Source: JAIRVZ01 sp031553755 (lineage in GTDB: Bacteria > Bacteroidota > Bacteroidia > Bacteroidales > Azobacteroidaceae). From it: a stretch of 36,908 nucleotides of DNA. Location of the stretch: NCBI GenBank assembly GCA_031553755.1, contig JAVBKZ010000114.1:1-36908 (forward strand). Reading direction: 5' to 3'. The notes under the pieces were generated by a model. That model saw only the letters and a program-made list of their open reading frames with translations. It ran no database searches and was not told where the DNA came from. Shown here one piece after another: positions 24,468 through 32,846 of this stretch. How positions within the stretch are numbered: position 1 is the stretch's first letter; the number at the start of each line of letters is the position of its first letter. The translations under genes and the position numbers were made by a program.

Positions 24468-26138
24468 ATGAAAACAGACATAGAAATTGCAAGGAGCATT
24501 GAACTTCAAAAAATAAAAAAAATTGCTGAAAACATCGGAATACCGCGTGAAGAGGTGCTGAACTACGGAAAATATATCGCTAAGGTTCCGGTGGAACTGA
24601 TAGATGAAAAAAAAGTTTCCCAAAGTAATTTGATATTAGTAACAGCCATTACGCCAACTAAGACAGGTATCGGGAAAACTACCGTTTCCATTGGTTTGGC
24701 ATTGGGATTGGAAAAAATAGGAAAACGCGCGATTGTCGCTTTACGAGAACCTTCTCTAGGCCCTTGTTTCGGAATGAAGGGAGGAGCGGCAGGAGGCGGA
24801 TATTCTCAAGTACTTCCAATGGAAAATATCAATTTGCACTTTACCGGCGATTTTCACGCGATTACTTCCGCTCACAATATGATCACGGCCTTACTTGATA
24901 ATTATTTATACCAAAATAGGGGAGAGCAAGGCAAACAGCTCAAAGAAGTGGTTTGGAAAAGAGTACTTGACGTAAACGACCGTTCTTTGCGAAAAATCGT
25001 AACCGGATTGGGAGGAAACGCGAATGGCATTCCAACCGAAACCGGATTCGATATTACTCCTGCTTCTGAAATTATGGCTATCATGTGTTTGACGACCGGA
25101 ATTGATGATTTGAAAAAACGTATTGGCGATATTTTACTCGGATTTACATACGATGGAGAGCCATTTACCGTAAAAGACTTGGGAATCGAAGGCGCGATAA
25201 CTGTGTTGTTGAAAGATGCTATTAATCCGAATTTAGTACAAACTACTGAACATACAGGCGCTTTTATTCATGGCGGACCGTTCGCTAATATCGCTCATGG
25301 ATGTAATTCTTTGCTTGCGACAAAAATGGCGTTGACTTATGCCGATTATGTAGTAACGGAAGCTGGATTTGGAGCCGACCTTGGCGCGGAAAAATTTTTC
25401 AATATCAAATGCCGTAAATCAGGACTTCGGCCTAAATTAACGGTAATTGTAGCTACTGCCCAAGGATTAAAGATGCACGGAGGTGTCGCTCTCGATGAAA
25501 TCAAGAAACCAAATTTGGCCGGTTTGCAAAAAGGATTAGAAAATCTTGAAAAGCACATTGAAAACCTGCGTGATTTCGGACAAAGCATTGTTGTCGCTTT
25601 TAATAAGTTTGCGGAAGATACTGATGAAGAAATGTCGATATTAAAGGCATATTGCGAAAAAGCGGGTGTGGGATTCGCAATCAATGAAGCTTTTGCTAAA
25701 GGAGGGGAAGGAGCGGTAGAGTTGGCGAAGGTTGTAGCCGATACCATTGAAAGAAATCCATCTGCCGATTTGAAATTTACATACAAAGACGAAGATACGA
25801 TAGAAACAAAAATCAACGCGATAGCGAAAAATATCTATGGCGCGGAAACCGTAGTATTCAGCGAACAATCGAGAAAAATGATGAAAATAATTGATAAAAT
25901 GGGACTTAATCATTTTCCGGTTTGTATAGCTAAAACGCAATATTCATTTTCCGATGATCAGAAAAAATATGGAGTGGCCCGGAATTTTGAATTTAAAATC
26001 AATGATATCATTATCAATAATGGCGCTAAATTTATCGTTGCTGTTGCCGGAGAAATTATGCGTATGCCGGGACTTCCTAAAAATCCGCAAGCGCGATATA
26101 TTGATATTGTTAATGGATATATCGACGGGCTTTCGTGA
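24468..26138 (+). CDS. fhs: Formate--tetrahydrofolate ligase
   Basis: 556 aa from the ATG at 24468. The frame is open upstream to a GTG at 24339, but that stretch is low-complexity leader and the family starts near MKTDIEIARS. ITPTKTGIGKTTVSIGL (residues 61-77) is the ATP-binding loop. REPSLGPCFGMKGGAAGGGY, INLHFTGDFHAITSAHNM and EAGFGADLGAEKFFNIKCR are family signatures. The enzyme joins formate to tetrahydrofolate with ATP to give 10-formyl-THF in the cytoplasm for purine and fMet synthesis. Its neighbours are unrelated; it ends 20 bp from the convergent LuxR gene with no clear terminator between. Confidence 0.96.
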   Translation: MKTDIEIARSIELQKIKKIAENIGIPREEVLNYGKYIAKVPVELIDEKKVSQSNLILVTAITPTKTGIGKTTVSIGLALGLEKIGKRAIVALREPSLGPCFGMKGGAAGGGYSQVLPMENINLHFTGDFHAITSAHNMITALLDNYLYQNRGEQGKQLKEVVWKRVLDVNDRSLRKIVTGLGGNANGIPTETGFDITPASEIMAIMCLTTGIDDLKKRIGDILLGFTYDGEPFTVKDLGIEGAITVLLKDAINPNLVQTTEHTGAFIHGGPFANIAHGCNSLLATKMALTYADYVVTEAGFGADLGAEKFFNIKCRKSGLRPKLTVIVATAQGLKMHGGVALDEIKKPNLAGLQKGLENLEKHIENLRDFGQSIVVAFNKFAEDTDEEMSILKAYCEKAGVGFAINEAFAKGGEGAVELAKVVADTIERNPSADLKFTYKDEDTIETKINAIAKNIYGAETVVFSEQSRKMMKIIDKMGLNHFPVCIAKTQYSFSDDQKKYGVARNFEFKINDIIINNGAKFIVAVAGEIMRMPGLPKNPQARYIDIVNGYIDGLS

Positions 26139-26158
26139 ATTTTGTTCGTCGAAAGCAA

Positions 26159-26758
26159 TTAGTTTTTCAAGTCATCAATGTCGGCAATATTGTTTAAAAT
26201 AGCATAAACAGCCAGCCCTGATAAAGAGCGTATCCCGGTTTTTTCTATGATGTTTTTCCTGTGGGTAATTACTGTATGGGTACTTATCGATAGTTTATCT
26301 GCCACTTCTTTGTTGGCTAATCCTTGTAAAAGTAAACGTAAAACATCTTTTTCACGGCTGGTTAATTGTTCATTTTCTTTTTCTTTTTCTTCTTCCGGAT
26401 TCTTCCGGTTAAGCAAGTTCTTGATTTTATTGGCGATATCTTCTTCCGCATCAGTAATGTAAATAATATCGTCGAATATTTCGATGAGTTCTTTATGAGA
26501 AAAATAAAGATAAACAATAGCGATAAAAAAAACTTTTTTCTCCGTTTTAAATTTTGTTTTCAACTTTTCCAATCCTGACCTTACCAAATCGGGATTGATA
26601 ATAACGGCATCCGGAACAGAATCTTTGAGAGCAAGAGGCCATTTTTCCAAAGATTCCACAGAAATAATTTGATTAAATATATCAAGAGTACGAAGTTGCG
26701 TTTCCAAACCATCCCTGATTATTTTCGACTTTTCTATAATTGCGATCGATTTGAACAT
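26159..26758 (-). CDS. LuxR-family response regulator with a degenerate receiver domain
   Basis: 199 aa. Residues 1-115 follow a receiver-domain pattern but lack its acidic pocket (IIEKSKIIRDG in place of DD) and have Asn55 in AVIINPDL where the phosphoacceptor Asp is expected. Phosphorylation is therefore unlikely. After a Glu/Lys linker, residues 131-187 form a clear LuxR helix-turn-helix (LTSREKDVLRLLLQGLANKE, then VADKLSISTHTVITHRKNII). It begins 4 bp after the hemerythrin gene. Such pairs recur in Bacteroidota, so the hemerythrin protein or its ligand may control this regulator. Confidence 0.88.
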   Translation of the reverse strand: MFKSIAIIEKSKIIRDGLETQLRTLDIFNQIISVESLEKWPLALKDSVPDAVIINPDLVRSGLEKLKTKFKTEKKVFFIAIVYLYFSHKELIEIFDDIIYITDAEEDIANKIKNLLNRKNPEEEKEKENEQLTSREKDVLRLLLQGLANKEVADKLSISTHTVITHRKNIIEKTGIRSLSGLAVYAILNNIADIDDLKN

Positions 26759-26762
26759 CGGA

Positions 26763-27467
26763 TTATATTTTTTTTCTTTTTGAAAGTTTTTCCATTTTTT
26801 TGATGGATGGGACTAGTATAAAATCTTCAATAGAAGAATGATAGAACAAATCTTCTTCCAAGGTATTTAGTTTTTTGAGAATTTGTAAACGGTATGGTGA
26901 AACAATATTGCCTGGAACATATTTTATAAGGATATGTTTCAGGTCTAATAATTTTTGTTCGATATCCGTATGGTTTTTTTCAAATTCCCTGATTTCAAAA
27001 GAAATTGTTTTCGATTCGTCTATGATAGATTTTATATAAGGAAAAACCGTTTCTTCCTCATAAAGAAAATGTTCGTTTATTTCGCGTATATATTCATCAA
27101 AAAACGAAATAATTAAATTTCCATGTTTTAAAGGAAGGGTATCTGAAAATAGTTTAATAAGTTCTTTGATCTCGGGAATTTGTTTTTCCTTAAAATATAG
27201 ATGCGATGCTTCTAAGAAAGACAAAATATTCCGTATAGATTCTTTCTCAAGGAAAGCTTCTTCCGGTTTATTCCCGCTGAAAATCCTTAAAATAGAAATA
27301 AAAGCACTCGGTTCAATTTGACCTTCTGTGGCGATTTCCACTATTTTTTTATCTCCGAATCCGAAAGGAATATTTAATCGTTCGAGAACTGTAATCGTAT
27401 TCGGATTAGATATGATTATGTCTGACATCTTGGAACTTGATGTGATGTTGGTTAGCGTTTTATTCAT
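26763..27467 (-). CDS. Hemerythrin-domain protein (RIC/ScdA-like)
   Basis: 234 aa. The N-terminal part (SDIIISNPNTITVLERLNIP, then FGFGDK) resembles the DUF542 domain of ScdA/RIC iron-sulfur repair proteins, though its usual Cys is replaced in this stretch. The C-terminal four-helix bundle has diiron ligands at H89, H115, H133-x3-E137, H166 and H210-x3-E214. Proteins of this kind bind oxygen or nitric oxide, or help repair iron-sulfur clusters after such stress. First gene of a two-gene operon with the LuxR regulator. A palindrome (27491-27509) lies in its promoter region. Confidence 0.85.
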   Translation of the reverse strand: MNKTLTNITSSSKMSDIIISNPNTITVLERLNIPFGFGDKKIVEIATEGQIEPSAFISILRIFSGNKPEEAFLEKESIRNILSFLEASHLYFKEKQIPEIKELIKLFSDTLPLKHGNLIISFFDEYIREINEHFLYEEETVFPYIKSIIDESKTISFEIREFEKNHTDIEQKLLDLKHILIKYVPGNIVSPYRLQILKKLNTLEEDLFYHSSIEDFILVPSIKKMEKLSKRKKI

Positions 27468-27490
27468 TTTGTTATTGTCAGAAATTTGTT

Positions 27491-27509
27491 ATTGCGCAAA
27501 TGACGCAAT
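27491..27509. promoter_or_regulatory. Palindromic operator upstream of the hemerythrin gene
   Basis: ATTGCG-CAAATGA-CGCAAT is a perfect inverted repeat with 6-bp arms and a 7-bp centre, 24-42 bases upstream of the ATG. Its size and the TTG-/-CAA ends are like Crp/Fnr-family sites. It may respond to oxygen or nitric oxide, or bind the LuxR protein of the same operon. Confidence 0.5.
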
Positions 27510-27573
27510 AAAAATTCTTTTTTCCAAATAAATATGAGTTAAAATAACAATATACAGGAAGTGAAATGCGTGT

Positions 27574-29025
27574 CTATTTATCTGCCGGATTATTCATTTT
27601 TTTCGTTACTTTCCCGTAAATCAGCAAAGCAACCGCGGAAACAATTCCTACGCCGACAAATACATACCAGATATAATGCGCGTTCGCGGTAACAATCGCA
27701 TATTCTTCCGTAGTGAATTTTTTAGGATCGGGACAAAATTTTTCCAGTAAAAAACCGGAAGAAATAAAAGCGATTAAAGAAGAAAAAAATGAATGAAGGT
27801 GGCTGAATCCCAGATATAATCCTTCTTCCCCTTTGGGTGATTGCAACGAAAAATATTCAAGATACCTGGGGGAGATAAAACATTCGGCGATAGCCTGAAA
27901 AGCGATTCCGACAACCATCATGAAGGCGACAGGATGTAATCCGAATATGTAATCTTGCCCGATAAGGTTTCCACACGCCATAATTAATGCCGATAAGGGG
28001 ATGATAAACATACCGATGGCCATGGATGTCAACGCTTTTTTCTTTTTCATCAGCGAAGTGATAAAATTAACGAGAACGAAAACAATCAACGGATTGACAT
28101 TGGCGTACCATCCGGGAGAGGCGTTTTCTCCTATCATGCGAATCACATATTTGGGCATTGTGGCGTACATTTGTTGTTGAACAATCCAAAAACCGCTGAC
28201 AATGAGAATTAGAATCAATAGCCTGAAATTACCGAACACTTTTATCAATCCCATCCATAATTCTTTGAAACTTTTTCCTTGTCCTTGTGTTTGAACGGAT
28301 TTATAAAAGAAATAGACGGCAATCAAAGCAAGAAAAATCATTACCGCGGAAAAATAGTTCAGGTATACCAAGCCACAATCACCCAACGCTTTTCGTAGAG
28401 GGTCAACTACCATTTTTCCCATGAAAGCGCCGATGTTTACCATCATGTAAAACAACGCGTATCCTTTTGCCCTGTTTTCTGAAGTTGTTTCGCGCGCGAT
28501 TGTTCCCGAAATCACAGCTTTAATAAACGAACCTCCGACAACAATTATCAATAAAATAGGAATGATAGTCCATCTCAACGGACTTGCATCTAACCCTGAA
28601 AAAGTAGTTTGTGTACCATATTCAACCCATTCTGTATTTTGCAAATAGGATGAAAAAATAGTGCCGGTTCCCGAACCAAATCCATATTTTACTAATCCTG
28701 CGCTTTCAAGAAATGTAGGAACAATACCTAAACTCAGGTAACCGACAGTCAGTAACGAAAATGCTAAAATAATAGAAGACCGGAATCCGATTTTATCGGC
28801 ATAGGCACCCGAAAATGTGGGTAATAAATATAAAAAAGCAGAAAAAACACCGGAAATGATTCCTGATTCGGCATCTGAAAATCCCCATACATTAGAAAGG
28901 TAAATTGTCAATACGATGAACACGGCATAATACGCCAAACGCTCAAGTAATTCTACAGAGTTGGCAACCCAAAATGCCCGTGAAAATCCTTTGGATTTCA
29001 TTTCCGGTGTTTTTTCTTTTATCAT
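27574..29025 (-). CDS. POT/PTR2-type major facilitator transporter
   Basis: 483 aa with about 12-14 membrane helices. SVELLERLAYYAVF (about residues 23-36) has the ExxER-x-x-YY motif that couples protons in peptide transporters of the POT family. GAYADKIGFRSSIILAF follows helix 2. In the second half, FISPRYLEYFSLQSPKGEEG recalls the POT motif PEFxY..Q.P. The likely role is proton-driven uptake of di- or tripeptides. It starts 21 bp after the NhaD gene, suggesting an operon in which sodium/proton exchange and proton-driven uptake are expressed together. Confidence 0.82.
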   Translation of the reverse strand: MIKEKTPEMKSKGFSRAFWVANSVELLERLAYYAVFIVLTIYLSNVWGFSDAESGIISGVFSAFLYLLPTFSGAYADKIGFRSSIILAFSLLTVGYLSLGIVPTFLESAGLVKYGFGSGTGTIFSSYLQNTEWVEYGTQTTFSGLDASPLRWTIIPILLIIVVGGSFIKAVISGTIARETTSENRAKGYALFYMMVNIGAFMGKMVVDPLRKALGDCGLVYLNYFSAVMIFLALIAVYFFYKSVQTQGQGKSFKELWMGLIKVFGNFRLLILILIVSGFWIVQQQMYATMPKYVIRMIGENASPGWYANVNPLIVFVLVNFITSLMKKKKALTSMAIGMFIIPLSALIMACGNLIGQDYIFGLHPVAFMMVVGIAFQAIAECFISPRYLEYFSLQSPKGEEGLYLGFSHLHSFFSSLIAFISSGFLLEKFCPDPKKFTTEEYAIVTANAHYIWYVFVGVGIVSAVALLIYGKVTKKMNNPADK

Positions 29026-29046
29026 TTTATTATAATTAAACGATAT

Positions 29047-30396
29047 TTATGCCATCAACATTCTCTGTAGGATATACACTCCACAACCTGCAAGGTAGCC
29101 GACAAGTGCAAGTAACGAGATTTTTTTCAGGTACCAGATGAAATCTATTTTTTCCATACCCATCACGGCAACTCCTGCCGCCGAACCTATAATCAGGATA
29201 CTACCTCCTGTTCCGGCCGCGTAAGCCAGAAATTCCCAAAAATAATGATCCATCGGAAAATTATACATTCCCATAGCTCCCGCAACCAAAGGAACATTAT
29301 CGACAATTGAAGAAAGAATTCCAATGATAACAGTGATAAGGTAATATTTATTAGGTTCTTCCATTGGAATACTGTCTAAAGATTGTGACAACATACTCAG
29401 TTGTCCACAAGTTTGCATCGCGGCTACGGCCATCAATATACCAAGGAAAAACAAGATACTTGGCGTATCGATTCGTTGCAAAATAGATGTTACGGATAAT
29501 TTATTCGAATGTTCAGTAGGACGTCTTTTATTTAAGATTTCAGTAAAAATCCACAAAACACCAAGTCCTCCTAACATTCCTAAATATGGAGGAAGGTGAG
29601 TTATCGTTTTGAAAACTGGGACAAAAAGTAAAGCGCCTACTCCCAAGAAAAATATCAGATTGCGTTCGGATTTCGACACCTCAAATTTGTGATGTCCTTC
29701 TCCTTGTGAAGTTGGTTTGTTCACATTTCCCTTCATTGTGAAAGATAAAATCAGAACAGGAACAAATATGGAAACCAAACTTGGAAGGAAAGTTGTCAGT
29801 ATAATATTGACAGCACTGATTTTTCCGCCAATCCAGAGCATAATAGTGGTGACATCTCCGATAGGCGACCAGGCACCTCCCGCGTTGGCAGCCAAAATAA
29901 CGATACCAGCGAATACCCAACGATCATTTTTGTTAGCAATTAATTTCCGAAGTAGTGCAATCATTACAATTGAAGTTGTAAGGTTATCCAATACGGCCGA
30001 CATGAAAAATGTCAAGACACTGATAATCCATAACAAACTTGTTTTTTTTGTAGTTGTAATTTTGTCTGTAATGACTTTGAAACCTTCGTGTGTATCAACT
30101 ATTTCGACAATAGTCATAGCCCCGAGCAAAAAGAAAAGGATTTCCGCTACTTCACCTAAATGTTCGAGTAGATAACCATGTGTTAGCCACGATGCGAAAG
30201 TACTATCAGGATGCGAAGCTAAATATTCCTGAAACGAAGAAAAAACAGGCATTGTAGACGGATCTCCAAGTATAAACAAAACCCACATTAAAGTACCCAA
30301 AAGCAGGGCAGTCGCTGATTTATTCACATGTAAAGGATGCTCTAAAGCGATACACGCGTAGCCAATCACGAAGACTACAATCATTAAGTAAAACAT
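29047..30396 (-). CDS. nhaD: Na+/H+ antiporter, NhaD family
   Basis: 449 aa with about 12 membrane helices in the ion-transporter fold. Family marks include EHPLHVNKSATALLLGTLMW (19-38), the pair of conserved segments SAVLDNLTTSIVMIALLRKL and SIVDNVPLVAGAMGMY, which carry the DN motifs at the ion site, and GGAWSPIGDVTTIMLWIGG. It exports sodium in exchange for protons across the inner membrane. It is upstream of the POT transporter gene. Possible promoter box at 30429-30436. Confidence 0.92.
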   Translation of the reverse strand: MFYLMIVVFVIGYACIALEHPLHVNKSATALLLGTLMWVLFILGDPSTMPVFSSFQEYLASHPDSTFASWLTHGYLLEHLGEVAEILFFLLGAMTIVEIVDTHEGFKVITDKITTTKKTSLLWIISVLTFFMSAVLDNLTTSIVMIALLRKLIANKNDRWVFAGIVILAANAGGAWSPIGDVTTIMLWIGGKISAVNIILTTFLPSLVSIFVPVLILSFTMKGNVNKPTSQGEGHHKFEVSKSERNLIFFLGVGALLFVPVFKTITHLPPYLGMLGGLGVLWIFTEILNKRRPTEHSNKLSVTSILQRIDTPSILFFLGILMAVAAMQTCGQLSMLSQSLDSIPMEEPNKYYLITVIIGILSSIVDNVPLVAGAMGMYNFPMDHYFWEFLAYAAGTGGSILIIGSAAGVAVMGMEKIDFIWYLKKISLLALVGYLAGCGVYILQRMLMA

Positions 30397-30428
30397 ATTG
30401 GTAATTTTTGAATTTGAAAATAAAGTTG

Positions 30429-30436
30429 CAAAGATA
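30429..30436 (-). promoter_or_regulatory. Predicted -7 box of the nhaD operon
   Basis: The minus strand reads TATCTTTG (TAnnTTTG), followed by CAAC, 33 bases before the start codon. No TTTG is at the -33 distance, so the promoter is only partly supported. Confidence 0.4.
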
Positions 30437-30540
30437 AATACATATTTGACAAAATGAGGTTGTGTGGAAGTAAAAGAGTAAAAAAAGAAGCAAAAGAAAA
30501 TAAGACCAGATAAAATAATTTCGTGACTTTATTCGTGAGT

Positions 30541-30586
30541 AAAAAAAGCATAAACGCCCGACATTCGTTATTGAATATCAGGCGTT
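30541..30586 (-). terminator. Terminator behind tRNA-Gln
   Basis: AACGCCCGACATTC (30553-30566) pairs with GAATATCAGGCGTT (30573-30586), 12 of 14 bases, with a 6-base loop. On the minus strand the hairpin is followed by a short spacer and seven T (30547-30541), 13 bases after the mature tRNA end. Confidence 0.75.
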
Positions 30587-30598
30587 ATATTTTCATTG

Positions 30599-30669
30599 TT
30601 GTCCCACCAGGACTCGAACCTAGGCTGGCTGAACCAAAATCAGATGTGCTACCACTACACCATGGGACA
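30599..30669 (-). tRNA. tRNA-Gln (anticodon TTG)
   Basis: The minus strand folds as a cloverleaf. The acceptor stem is TGTCCCA/TGGGACA, and the D arm contains GGTGTAGTGGTAGCAC. The anticodon stem-loop CTGA-TTTTGGT-TCAG gives anticodon TTG, and the T arm is CCTAGG-TTCGAGT-CCTGG. It resembles known Bacteroides tRNA-Gln. The CCA end is not encoded. A full promoter lies just upstream and a terminator downstream, so it is transcribed alone. Confidence 0.93.
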
Positions 30670-30695
30670 ATCCTATGCTTTTTAGAAAAGCGATG

Positions 30696-30726
30696 CAAAG
30701 ATACTGCTTTTTAGTTAAATTGCAAA
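30696..30726 (-). promoter_or_regulatory. tRNA-Gln promoter
   Basis: On the minus strand TTTG (30726-30723), exactly 19 bases, and TATCTTTG (30703-30696) match both elements of the Bacteroidota consensus. The -7 box ends 26 bases upstream of the mature tRNA. It is among the clearest promoters in the window and supports the phylum call. Confidence 0.75.
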
Positions 30727-30742
30727 TCTTTGCGTAAGATTT

Positions 30743-32035
30743 TTATTTAGCGATTAACAGAAAGTAATTTTTCTTGCCTTTTTGTGCTAATAAATATTTG
30801 TCATTCAACAAGAAAGAGGAATCTATCATCAGATCTGGACTTTCTAATTTTGTTTTATTTAAAGATATTCCTCCGGCCTGTTGGGTTTTACGCATTTCTC
30901 CTTTAGATGGAAATACGGCTGTTTTTTCGGCTAATAAATCTACGGCTTTTATTCCTCCGGATAATTCTTCTTTCGAAATCTCAAACTGGGGAACTCCTTC
31001 AAATACGGCCAATAAAGTATCTTCGTCTATCTTTTTCAAAGATTCGGACGTTGAATTTCCAAAAAGGATATTGGATGCTTCGACCGCAGAATCGTAATCT
31101 TCTTCGGAATGAACCATGATTGTTACTTCTTTAGACAAACGTTTTTGAAGTGGGCGCAAATGCGGCACCGCCCGTTGTTCTTCAATTAACGAATCTATTT
31201 CTTCTTTCGGCAATGCCGTAAAAATTTTGATATATTTTTCGGCATCGGCATCGCTTACATTCAACCAGAATTGATAGAATTTATAAGGCGAAGTATATTT
31301 ACGGTCTAACCAAACATTTCCGGATTCTGTTTTTCCGAATTTTCCTCCATCGGCTTTCGTAATCAGAGGACAGGTTAAGGCAAACGCTTCACCTCCCGTT
31401 TTACGACGAATCAATTCGGTTCCTGTAGTAATATTTCCCCATTGGTCTGAGCCTCCCATCTGTAATTTACATCCGTATTCGTTATACAAATGCAAAAAAT
31501 CATAGCCCTGAACCAATTGGTAAGTGAATTCCGTGAATGACATTCCTTCTGTAGCTTCACCTGTCAAACGTTTTTTAACTGAGTCTTTCGACATCATATA
31601 ATTGACCGTAATATGCTTTCCGATATCGCGGATAAAATCGAGGAATGAAAACTCTTTCATCCAATCATAATTATTGACTAACTCAGCTTTATTCGGGGCA
31701 TCTGATTCAAAATCAAGAAATTTCGACAATTGTTTCTTGATACATTCCTGATTATGGCGGAGTGTTTTTTCATCCAACAAATTGCGCTCCTGAGATTTAC
31801 CCGACGGATCTCCAATCATTCCGGTAGCACCGCCAACAAGAGAAATCGGACGATGTCCCGCCCGTTGGAAATGTTTAAGCATCATTACGCTTACCAAGTG
31901 CCCTATATGTAGCGAATCGGCAGTCGGATCAATTCCTACATAAGCCGATGTCATTTCTTTCCGGAGTTGCTCTTCCGTGCCGGGCATCATATCGTGAATC
32001 ATGCCCCTCCATTTCAGTTCTTCTACAAAATTCAT
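30743..32035 (-). CDS. tyrS: Tyrosyl-tRNA synthetase
   Basis: 430 aa from the ATG at 32033-32035. A TTG 16 codons upstream also keeps the frame open but the family begins at MNFVEELKWRG. DPTADSLHIGHL contains the HIGH motif (43-46), QMGGSDQWGNI is the tyrosine-binding segment (192-202) and GGKFGKTESGN (230-240) is the KMSKS-type loop in its KFGKT form. The C-terminal part ending in KKNYFLLIAK is an S4-type RNA-binding domain. The enzyme charges tRNA-Tyr in the cytoplasm. It is transcribed alone, away from the DUF502 gene. Confidence 0.96.
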   Translation of the reverse strand: MNFVEELKWRGMIHDMMPGTEEQLRKEMTSAYVGIDPTADSLHIGHLVSVMMLKHFQRAGHRPISLVGGATGMIGDPSGKSQERNLLDEKTLRHNQECIKKQLSKFLDFESDAPNKAELVNNYDWMKEFSFLDFIRDIGKHITVNYMMSKDSVKKRLTGEATEGMSFTEFTYQLVQGYDFLHLYNEYGCKLQMGGSDQWGNITTGTELIRRKTGGEAFALTCPLITKADGGKFGKTESGNVWLDRKYTSPYKFYQFWLNVSDADAEKYIKIFTALPKEEIDSLIEEQRAVPHLRPLQKRLSKEVTIMVHSEEDYDSAVEASNILFGNSTSESLKKIDEDTLLAVFEGVPQFEISKEELSGGIKAVDLLAEKTAVFPSKGEMRKTQQAGGISLNKTKLESPDLMIDSSFLLNDKYLLAQKGKKNYFLLIAK

Positions 32036-32164
32036 ATATAAACAATTTATTAAAAACAAACGAAGACACAAATTAACAATCAAAAGTTAAGCGTGAAAAC
32101 AACAGGTTTATCTGTTTGCCCGCCAACTTATTTACTAATTAACTTGTTTACTTAAAAATCGCAA

Positions 32165-32172
32165 CAAAGGTA
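32165..32172 (-). promoter_or_regulatory. Predicted -7 box of tyrS
   Basis: The minus strand reads TACCTTTG followed by TTGC, a good TAnnTTTG match 130 bases upstream of the tyrS ATG. The -33 element is not at the expected distance. Confidence 0.45.
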
Positions 32173-32175
32173 CGA

Positions 32176-32183
32176 TAGTTTTG
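32176..32183 (+). promoter_or_regulatory. Predicted -7 box of the DUF502 gene
   Basis: TAGTTTTG matches TAnnTTTG and lies 41 bases upstream of the ATG at 32225. It is only 3 bases from the tyrS box on the other strand, so the two promoters would be back to back and could compete for polymerase. Confidence 0.45.
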
Positions 32184-32224
32184 TTTATATATAAAATATA
32201 CATCAAAAATTGAATTATACAATC

Positions 32225-32836
32225 ATGAAGAAATTCTTCCTTACCGTTGTAAACGGCTATTTAGGTTTACTTTTTCCCTTGATAGTCAGTATTATTTTAT
32301 TAGAAAAATTCCACAAAATGATTTACCCGGCGGTTCTTTTTATTGAAAATAAACTACATATTACTCGCATGGTAGGAGTTTTAGGAGTAGTTCTTATTTC
32401 TGCCGCTTTGATGATTTTATTAGGTTATTTGTGTGGATTATTAATTAAATCTTCTTTTGTTAAAAAATCAATCAACAAATTGGAAGATAATGTTTTATCT
32501 AAAATACCGATGTATAATTTAGTCAAACAAATTTTCAGTACGGAAGTCGGAATTAAGAATGGAAACAACTTCCTTCCCGCGTTATTGATTGATGGCAATT
32601 CGTATTCACTTTGTTATGTAACCAACGAAAGTCAAAGTTTTTATACCGTATACGTTTCTGAAGGAGGATTAAGCGGAGGAGAAATCAGGATTGTACCTAA
32701 AAATACTATCAAGTTATTGAACATCGGATTAGCCGAATTTACCCGGTTGATTAAACAATATGGCATAAATTCGGCCTACATAGTTGAAAAACTAATAGAA
32801 CCGGCAGTGAAAGAGGAGTCGACAACGGACAATTGA
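32225..32836 (+). CDS. DUF502 family membrane protein
   Basis: 203 aa from the ATG at 32225 (a TTG five codons upstream also fits). Two membrane helices are predicted near residues 5-25 and 48-75, with a soluble C-terminal domain containing IPMYNLVKQIFS and YTVYVSEGGLSGGEIRIVPK. This is the order seen in DUF502 proteins (helices, then I.P.Y...K.....F). Their function is not established. It is convergent with the ResB-CcsA gene, whose stop is 10 bp away, and has no obvious functional neighbour. Confidence 0.75.
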   Translation: MKKFFLTVVNGYLGLLFPLIVSIILLEKFHKMIYPAVLFIENKLHITRMVGVLGVVLISAALMILLGYLCGLLIKSSFVKKSINKLEDNVLSKIPMYNLVKQIFSTEVGIKNGNNFLPALLIDGNSYSLCYVTNESQSFYTVYVSEGGLSGGEIRIVPKNTIKLLNIGLAEFTRLIKQYGINSAYIVEKLIEPAVKEESTTDN

Positions 32837-32846
32837 CAGTGAATTA

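Noticed and set aside
25346..25816. 156-codon open frame on the minus strand
   Set aside because: It lies inside the formate-tetrahydrofolate ligase gene, whose reading is beyond doubt.
29717..30175. 152-codon open frame on the plus strand
   Set aside because: It is antisense to the nhaD gene and mirrors its hydrophobic segments.
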